From contig NC_088777.1 in NCBI RefSeq assembly GCF_954871325.1, positions 27,939,366 through 28,003,365 on the forward strand: a DNA stretch of 64,000 nucleotides, read 5' to 3'. This DNA is from Gordionus sp. m RMFG-2023 (lineage: Eukaryota; Nematomorpha; Gordioida; Chordodea; Parachordodidae). The stretch's first letter is position 1, and the number at the start of each line of letters is the position of its first letter. Position numbers and translations under genes: made by a program. Under the pieces are notes generated by a model. The model did not search any database, was not told where the DNA came from, and saw nothing but the letters and a program-made list of their open reading frames with translations. Of the stretch, positions 56,611-64,000 are shown piece by piece.

Positions 56611-57603
56611 TTTCTTTAACCATTTTTAAAAAAGATTATAGTTAAGATATCTCAAACTAAAAATATTTATTGTATTCTCTATTTTAATGTTATGCATTAT
56701 AAATATTCAGCAATAACTTTGATAATTTAATGATGCTTGTCTATTTTATTCTATTTATCAGAAAACATGACATGAAAAGGAATAGTAAATATTTCCCACC
56801 TCCTAATTTTTTTAAAATTTTATTATATTTTAAATTCATTATCTAATTGTGATATTCAATCAGGCAAAAAAGGAAGGAAATATAACATTAAAATTTTTCG
56901 AATCATGGAGAGAGCCAATATTTTATTAATATAGTACCGCTAGTTGAGGTATATATCGACAATGCATTAGTTGCGTTTGCAACGCAACGTTTGAAATGCT
57001 CAATTTGTGCGCACTATAAAATACAAAAAAAACTTTACAGCTGTTAGCAGCCACGGCATAAATAACGTAATTCGATTTTCTTTTTTAAACCATCTTAAAA
57101 GCATTTAATTTTTAATAAATTCTTTTGAAGGAAATGTAATTTATTGTATAAAAGCTATATTCGAAGACTAATCATATACCATGCATAAAAAGTGTGCAAA
57201 CAGCACAAGATGGTGTTGTTTAAAATAATCCTCGCTTATATATATAGCCACAATATCATCCTCAAAATCAAGCCGGTACTTAAAATTGATCATATTCATC
57301 CATAAGATAGTAAATGTGTTGAATTGTAAGTATATAATGCGGAACAGGGGTTTATTGCGAGTAGGGAGCTACCCCCTTTTCAAATTTTGAGGAGGGACTG
57401 AGCCACCCCCTTCCCCGTAAAATTTTAATATTTTTTTACATCTGAATCCTTTTTCTTATTATTTTTAAATAAATTCAGATTTTTATTAAGTCATATATCT
57501 TTTTCATATTTTTTTAGTCATATAGGGTATAGAGAAGTAAACAATTTTATTTTTCAATTTTTTATACTTTATTTAAAATATAAAGTGTGGTAAACCAGCA
57601 CCA
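56611..57603. other. Intronic AT-rich sequence, one short palindrome
   Basis: GTTGCGTTTGCAACGCAAC at about 56970 is an imperfect palindrome. A pair of GGGGTTT and CCACCCCCTTCCCC blocks near 57360-57415 looks like a decayed hAT end. Nothing else. Confidence 0.4.
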
Positions 57604-57611
57604 CCAACAAT

Positions 57612-57834
57612 TAGTGTTGTTAAACGGCTCGATTTGAGCCGATTTTTAAAAACGGCTAACTCAATATTTTATCCAAAATAATATTACGCAAGTTTGAAGA
57701 TTTTGCTCATAGATGGCACAAAGGTCTAGACATCAATTAGCGAAATTTCGAGGTTTAGGTAATATTTTTCTAGCTAAAATATGGATTTAGCCGTTTTTAA
57801 AAATCGGCTCAAAATGAGCCGTTTAACAACACTA
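57612..57834. mobile_element. MITE (CGGCTC family), complete copy
   Basis: 223 bp. Ends TAGTGTTGTTAAACGGCTCG and GAGCCGTTTAACAACACTA. Perfect 8-bp duplication CCAACAAT (57604-57611 and 57835-57842). It is the best representative of the family in the window. Confidence 0.92.
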
Positions 57835-58149
57835 CCAACAATAAATAGCTCCAACAGGTTTTAAGCCAACTCTAAAAAGACGAATATTAAGCGAAAACTA
57901 TCATCTTGCCCTCGATAGAGGTTTAAAAGGATAGCTCAATTATGAAAAAATATACTCTCGCCTCAACTTAGTGAATTTTTAGACCGTTAGGATTTCGCCG
58001 ATTTAACAACACTATAGGAAGGAAATAGTCCAATTTTAACCAAATCTTTTAAATTTTTAAATAGGAATTTAAAATTTTCAAATAGGTAGGATGTTACGAT
58101 AAATCAATTTACTATGAAAGAAATAATAATGGGATATTTTTTTATCAGG

Positions 58150-59600
58150 TTCTTAGACGGGTCATTCCACATCAAATGAGCAAAAAAAATGAGATTTTCG
58201 GCCGACCCCTTTCGATTTTTTTAAAATCTGGTAAGCAAAGAAAGGTCAATGTAACTAAGAAATAGCCAAAATTTTAGCCTCCTAACATTTAAATTTTTGA
58301 AGATATTAGGGTTCAAAGTGGCAAAAATGACGTTTTTTACCATTATCTGCCTTCATTCAATTACGCATATCTTAAAAACTACATAATTGTAAATAACGAA
58401 TTTAATATCAAAATTACGTACAAAGATTCTACTTTTAGATAAAAAAATTTATTTATTTTTTTTACCAATTTCCGGCCATTTTATTTAATATATAAAGACT
58501 AAAAACAATTTTTTGGAAATAATACGACCTTCAATTCCTAAAAAAAATTAAGTAGACATTATTAAACTCTTCCTTTGTATTTATATAAAAAAATTGGTTT
58601 GGGACGCGGCCATCTTCATTCTTAAAATCGATAAAAATGTTAAGGAAAGTGTATAAATATTTTCCCGAAAGGGGGCGTCTTTGTATAAAATTATATATTA
58701 AACAGTTTTTAATGGTTTTTCTTGGACTATTTGATATAATTTAAAGGATTAATTATCTTGTAAGTGAAAATAAAAATAAATGGGGCTTTCGTTCAATTAT
58801 AGAAATTGTATATCGATAAAAGAAATTCAATTTATTACTTTATTTATAATTTATTATAAAAATTTTGCCCATATAGCATATATTTAATGAATATTAATAA
58901 AATATATTTAACCAAGTTTATAGTTATTGAATATATGAATCAGAATCTTGTGCATTTCATAGACGCCAAAAAATAAATTAGAATAACAATAAATAAGTGT
59001 TTCAATCAATAAAATAAATAAAAATTTTAAAATTGATTAATCATTCAATACATGTTCACTATATTAATTTATTTATTAATTAATTTATTGGTATTTTTTT
59101 TATCAACACCTAACCCCAAGCCTGGAAAACCTATAGACGAATATACAGTTAAAATTGTACAAGAATTTTATTGTATGGACGAAATAAGCAGAATCATGCC
59201 AGGCAAGAAAGATTGCGTTTCGATTTTGACCAAAGACGGAAAAAAGAATACCATACATAAGAGATTAATTTTAGATAATTTGAAAGAAATTCATATATTT
59301 TTTAAAGAAATGAGGCCTGATGTTAAAATTGGTTTTTCGAAATTTGCAAGCATTCGCTCAAAAATTGTATACTCGTTGGAGGTAGTGGTACACATGTATG
59401 TGATTGCAGCTACCACCAAAATTTTAAATTAATGATCATTGGATCAAATTTACCCAATTTAACCAATGATATGTTGCCCTTTAAAACATACAAACATATT
59501 TTACACTTAATAATTTGTAATTCGCCTCAACCATCCAGTTTATATGGGCAAATGTGATAATTGTCCAGGGTCAACACATTTACACGATCAAATAGAAATA
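58150..59600 (+). mobile_element. 5' part of an unidentified DNA transposon
   Basis: It begins near ACGGGTCATTCCACATCAAA, a terminus style that I associate with dispersed transposons, followed by about 900 bases of non-coding AT-rich sequence and then a coding fragment on the same strand. It is cut on the right by an LTR retrotransposon. I cannot name the superfamily. Confidence 0.4.
59097..59600 (+). pseudogene. Fragment of a transposon-associated Cys-rich protein
   Basis: Reads DEYTVKIVQEFYCMDEISRI, then MPGKKDCVSILTKDGKK, KRLILDNLKEIHIFFKE and DVKIGFSKFASIRSK. In a second frame it continues THMCDCSYHQNFKLMI, and near 59540 MGKCDNCPGSTHLHDQ. I recall repeated invertebrate proteins with the same order (PGKKD, IGFSKF, a C-x-C and HQN motif, C-x2-CPG), usually linked to a transposase. 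Specific function unknown. Preserved length about 165 residues of a longer protein. Confidence 0.5.
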
Positions 59601-60065
59601 TTGTTTCGTTCTGTTGCGTTATTCCTTTATCTTATTTTTTGTTTTTTGCATTTGAACTTTTATTATTTTTGTTATAATCTAATTTTATTTTATAAACGGC
59701 GTAACCTTACTTTTTTATATATTATTTTACTTTTTTGTATTTCGTTTTATATTCTAATTTATATTTTAGAAAAGGTATTTATACCTTAAGAAAAGAAAAA
59801 AGAAGTTAGTTAATAAAATATATTTTTTATTTAATAAAGTTAATAAAACTTATTTATTATTCACCGGCATATATTCATGTTATTCTACATGGTGCCTCCA
59901 GTTTTGGCAAAAGAAACTCGCCTTATGGAAATTTTTGTTAAAAATAAAAAAAAATTTTTCCCTTTGTAAATATGGTTAATAAAAAAAATTATAAAATGGT
60001 ACAAATAATTCTATATAAGATGGATAAAAAAAGGGTAAGTCATTTCAAAATTATTTTCATCAATT

Positions 60066-60302
60066 ATGTTCGCCTTCAAACTACTTAATGTACCCCATCA
60101 AATCTCCATATACGATATTTTGTTTAAGTTAACTTATAATTCCGATGTCAACTTTTATAGGATAGACGGTACGGAGGACGTGTTGTTTGAATTTATGAAC
60201 TTAAGAGATATGATTAATTGTTTCGAATTGTTAAATGGGAAACATTACATTTATGGTGACAATGATTTCATTGAATTAATCTGTATATTTACCAAAACAT
60301 GA
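60066..60302 (+). other. Small open frame upstream of gag
   Basis: 78 residues beginning MFAFKLLNVPHQISIYDILF and containing MINCFELLNGKHYIYGDN. The alternation of hydrophobic strands and the NGKHYIYG turn vaguely recall an RNA-recognition fold, but this is a weak impression. It lies between the presumed primer binding site and gag of the LTR element, so it is probably an element part or a leader gene. Confidence 0.4.
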
Positions 60303-60378
60303 ATAGCTATACCAAAAATTTGAATTGATAAAATAATAAATGTTATAATTGCTTATTTATGTGTCTTATTAATTAAAT

Positions 60379-63300
60379 ATGGAAATTAAACAAGAATTTA
60401 CACATAAGATCCCTAAGTTAGTGGGTCCTCTTACTGAAATTTATTTAGACAGAATATTAAATTACTTTTCGACCAGTACATTATCGGACTCTATTAAAAT
60501 TAATACTTTGCTTAATAATTTATCAGACGAAGTTTTTGACGACATTAAGGCAATTTGTTCTGATACCGATATTTTAGATCTTAAAATTGTGATTAAAAAG
60601 TTAACCTATCTTTTACCAGCGCTAAATTTAAATACTTTAATTAATAAATTTAATCTTCTTCAACAAAACTCATCAGAGAGTTTTATGCTGTGGTACATTA
60701 GAGTATCGAAACTTCATAAGAAATGTAATTTTTTGGACGATAGTAGATTAAAAGAGAAATTACGGACATCTACTTTAAACGATAAAATTAAATACAAATT
60801 CTCCAAAAATTTTGACCTTACATTGAATCAGATGGTGGAATTAGGGGTGAAACTGGACTCTAGTAATATTAAGTCTGAGGATAATGATATAAGTTATATA
60901 AATAATGATAAAAAATCCGATAAAGATAAAAATTTTTGCAGTAGAAATGATAATAATTTTAGAAATAATTATGATAATAGATATAGAAATGGGAATTACA
61001 ATAATAATTTTAGATACAATTATGGTAATAATAATTCGCGATACCACGATAATTATAACAATTATAACTATAACAATTATCGCTATAATAATAATAATCA
61101 ATCGAATTTTGGTAGAAATAATACATGGTATGATTATAATCAAAGAAAACAAATCCAATACGGTGACGGAAATCGTAACAATTACCAATCTTATTACAAC
61201 AACTCAGATAATTATAGAGGTAATGATAAGTATCAGAGAAAGCAAATACAATATAACAACAACTCAAATAATTATAGAGGTAATGATAATATTCAGAGAA
61301 AGCAAATACAATATAATAACAACTCAAATAATTATAGAAGTGGCGACGAAAATAATAAAAAGCAAATACAATACAATAATGATTACAACATGAATATTGA
61401 AGAAATTATTGAAGAGAAAGTTGATTCTACAAAGAACAAAGATGATAATGATTTTAATGTCAACAATTTATCTGGTGACGTGATTAATGACAAAGATAAC
61501 GCATTTATGACTACTGTAAAAGTGAACGATGTTGTTACTTGTATGCAAGTGGACACTGGATCCAAATACACTATCATACCTCATGGTCTGGCTAAAAAAC
61601 TTGGTATTAGAGATCTTAAGAAATCCGAGCTACAACTCACTGCTTATGACGGGAATTTAATCAAAATCATAGGAACTACTCAAGTTAAAGTGACTTATGA
61701 TGGTATGTCCAAATATTTACAAGCGGTAGTGGTTGAATCAAGTAAAAATGCTTTGTTGGGACGTATGTGGATCAATGCTTTCAAAAATATTTTAAATAAA
61801 TTTATAGCAAATATTGACACTAATTACGAAGATGAAATAAAAAAATTGATTAAAGAGTGTGAATCGAAATTGACTAATGGGCCAATTAACAAAGCAAGTG
61901 TCAAGTTACATTTAAAAAATGATGCCCAACCTAAAATTATACCGCCTAGACGTATACCTTATTCAAAAATTGATCTTGTTAGTAAAGAACTCAAGAAATG
62001 GATACATGATAAAATAATTGAGCCGGTGAATGATGTCCGATGGGCAAGTCCTGTTACCGCTGTCTATAAAGAAGATGGGAGCATTAGGCTTTGCGCTGAT
62101 TTTAAGGATACTGTAAACCCAGCTCTAGAAGACTTTAGATACCCTCTACCACGAATTAATGATCTAACTGCTAAACTTTCGGAAGGAAAGAAATTTACGA
62201 AGATTGACTTTAAAAATGCTTTCTTACAGATTCCAATTGATAAAAGTTGCAGAAATATTTTAACCATATCTACGCATAAGGGATATTACCAATTTACTAA
62301 CTTCCTTTTGGGCTTAAGACCTCATCTGCAATTTTTCAACAGATTATGGATCAAATCTTCGGGGACATGGATGACGTTATATTTTATATTGATGATTTAC
62401 TTATAACTGGAAAAAACGATGAAGCCCACCTAAACAACATAAAAAAAGTGTTTGATAGAATATCATCGTTTGGGCTAATACCTAACTTTAATAAAAGTGT
62501 GTTCTTTAAAAACAAAGTGAGGTTCCTGGGTCATGATATTGACGCTAAGGGGATTCATGCTAATCACGACAAAATTGAAGCAATAATTAATATGCCAGAA
62601 CCAAAGTCAGCTGCTGAATTATCAACATTTCTGGGAATGGCTGGCTACTATAGAAAATTTTTGAACAATTTTGCGGAAATTGCCGATCCTCTTTATAAGA
62701 TTGTCAATAAAGAAAAATGGGCTTGGAATCTAGAACACTCTAAAAGTTTTAATGATCTAAAGAAGTTAATTAGTCTTCCACCTGCTTTGACATATTTTAA
62801 CCCTGAATTACCTATAGGGATAGCCACTGACGCATCAAAATGTGGTTTAGGAGCTGTTTTATTTCATATTGAAAAAGATGGTAAAGAAAAACCTATAGCT
62901 TTCGCGTCGAGAACTTTATTAAAATCTGAAATGAATTATACCAATATTGAGCGTGAGGCTCTCGCTATAATGTTCGCCATAAAGAGATTTCAGGAATATT
63001 TAATCGGCACAAAATTTACAATTATTACTGACCATAAGCCTCTAGTTCACATCTTCACCAAGGGTCTTAAGGATAATAGCACCATGTCGTTAAGACTCCA
63101 GAAGTGGAATATTACATTAGGAGGATATGATTTTTATATAAAGTATAAAGCCGGTAAATATAATGTTGTTCCTGATTGCCTTTCAAGATTACCACAAGAA
63201 TGTCGTGATGAAACTATTGAAAATGTAACCATTATAAATGAATATGAGGACTTACCTATTAACTTTGATCAAATCCGTGATGAAACTTTGAAAGATACGG

Positions 63301-64000
63301 AATTAAAACAAGTCATAAATGATATTAATAACAACAGACCTATAATGAATAATATTTATAAAAACATTGAATTGGAATTAAGTATAATTAAAGATTGTCT
63401 TTACAAAAGCAATAAAATTATAATTCCGTCTTCTATGAGAAAAACTATACTACAGTCATTACATGAAGGTCACTTGGGAGCAGGAAAAATCAAATCCTTA
63501 GCCAAAGATTACATGTGGTGGCCTGGCATAAATAATGTTATTGTTATGGAAGTGAAAAATTGTGATGATTGTAATATATATCACGATAATCCTATAAAGA
63601 TACAAAAACCATGGGTTTCGGCAACTAAACCGTTTGAAAGGATACATATAGATTATGCGGGTCCGTTTTTCACAAAAAATTGGTTGATAATAGTCGATGC
63701 CTACAGCAAATTTCCAATTATTATTCCTGTTAAAAATATTACGACTAATGTTACTTTAAAAGAAATCTTTAAAACTATTTCGCTATACGGAATACCTGAA
63801 ACTATAGTTACTGATAACGGTACTAACTTTACGAGTAACGATTTTGAAAAATTTTGCAACAATTTTGGTATTAAACATGTGCTTACATCTGCTTATCACC
63901 AGCAATCCAATGGCCAGGTTGAACGCATGGTTAGAACGTTCAAAACACACATGAAAAGGAATATTAAAATAGACCCAGATATCGCACTTAGCAAATTTTT
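60379..64000 (+). pseudogene. Gag-pol region of the LTR element
   Basis: Gag begins MEIKQEFTHKIPKLVGPLTE and has a helical capsid-like body. Its C-terminal part has no visible zinc knuckle. It is rich in Asn, Tyr and Arg instead, with a unit of about 19 residues (RKQIQYNNNSNNYRGND) repeated about four times. The protease motif is VDTGSKYTII. The reverse transcriptase shows LCADFKDTVNP and TKIDFKNAFLQIPI. RNase H shows IATDASKCGLGAVLF and TDHKPLVHIF. The integrase shows the H-x3-H and C-x2-C finger, then IDYAGPF, VTDNGTNFTS and a Glu in GQVER. Treated as a fossil: about one break is evident and the C-terminus lies outside the window. Confidence 0.85.

Larger units (their letters stand above)
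55131..64000 (-). other. OLA1: Upstream OLA1 intron, at least 8.9 kb
   Basis: No further OLA1 exon is recognisable on the minus strand up to the window end, so this stretch should be intronic. It contains the elements listed below, mainly in plus orientation. Confidence 0.65.
59600..64000 (+). mobile_element. Ty3/Gypsy LTR retrotransposon, 5' part, fossil
   Basis: At least 4.4 kb of a Metaviridae-type element that runs off the right edge. A 5' LTR probably ends near 59889, followed at once by TGGTGCCTCCAG, a plausible primer binding site. Parts in order: a small open frame at about 60066-60302, gag from 60379 to about 61500 (with a long Asn/Tyr-rich tail), aspartic protease about 61530-61800, reverse transcriptase about 61900-62560, RNase H about 62810-63060 and integrase from about 63430 to the window end. 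About one break is apparent in the part seen; otherwise domains are well kept, so it is fairly young. The 3' LTR is not in view. Confidence 0.85.

Noticed and set aside
60841-61393. Open frames on the other strand and in another frame of the Asn-rich gag tail
   Set aside because: Low-complexity AAT repeats stay open in all frames. Their Ile/Val- and Tyr/Ser-rich products are shadows.
1-64000. CRISPR array or bacterial operon
   Set aside because: Repeats have no regular spacers of CRISPR size, splice sites and eukaryotic transposons are present, and no prokaryotic gene was seen.

Overview
The window looks like a very AT-rich arthropod genome that is swamped by transposable elements. The only host gene I can support is OLA1 (Obg-like ATPase 1), on the minus strand. 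Its penultimate exon lies at 54932-55130 and its last exon at 8562-8644. They join in phase 1 with consensus splice sites, so one 46.3-kb intron fills most of the window, and the sequence right of 55130 is part of the next intron upstream. The arthropod guess rests on the C-terminal residues FKFNAGAGL, which I recall from insect OLA1, plus the element content.

Layout. 1-8000 (downstream of OLA1): an end of a hAT element, a 1.4-kb fold-back, and an old LINE of the restriction-like-endonuclease type, split by a hAT insertion. 8560-8650: OLA1 last exon and poly(A) region. 8650-21000 (giant intron): a hAT nested in a MITE, LINE fragments, a Helitron end, a better preserved RLE-type LINE with long flanking direct repeats, a tRNA-like repeat and several hAT MITEs. 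21000-34000: three copies of one hAT family (two tail to tail), further insertions, and an RTE-clade LINE with a tRNA-like head. 34000-44400: a 2.4-kb foldback element, a TATAGAGA minisatellite, and a Helitron whose gene contains two tandem arrays of exon-like units separated by 40-47-nt intron-like spacers. 45000-54500: a hAT carrying two different piggyBac insertions (one with an apparently intact transposase), then a three-level nest of MITE, hAT and LINE. 54932-55130: OLA1 exon. 55130-64000: a hAT with perfect target duplications, a MITE, part of an unidentified transposon, and the 5' part of a Ty3/Gypsy LTR retrotransposon that runs off the window.

The most unusual signal is the Helitron at about 38030-43885. 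It carries one array of 75-nt and one of 120-nt exon-like units, both multiples of three, each with GT...AG spacers of intron size. The piggyBac gene nearby has an intron of the same tiny size (44 nt), so very short introns probably splice in this genome, next to a 46-kb one.
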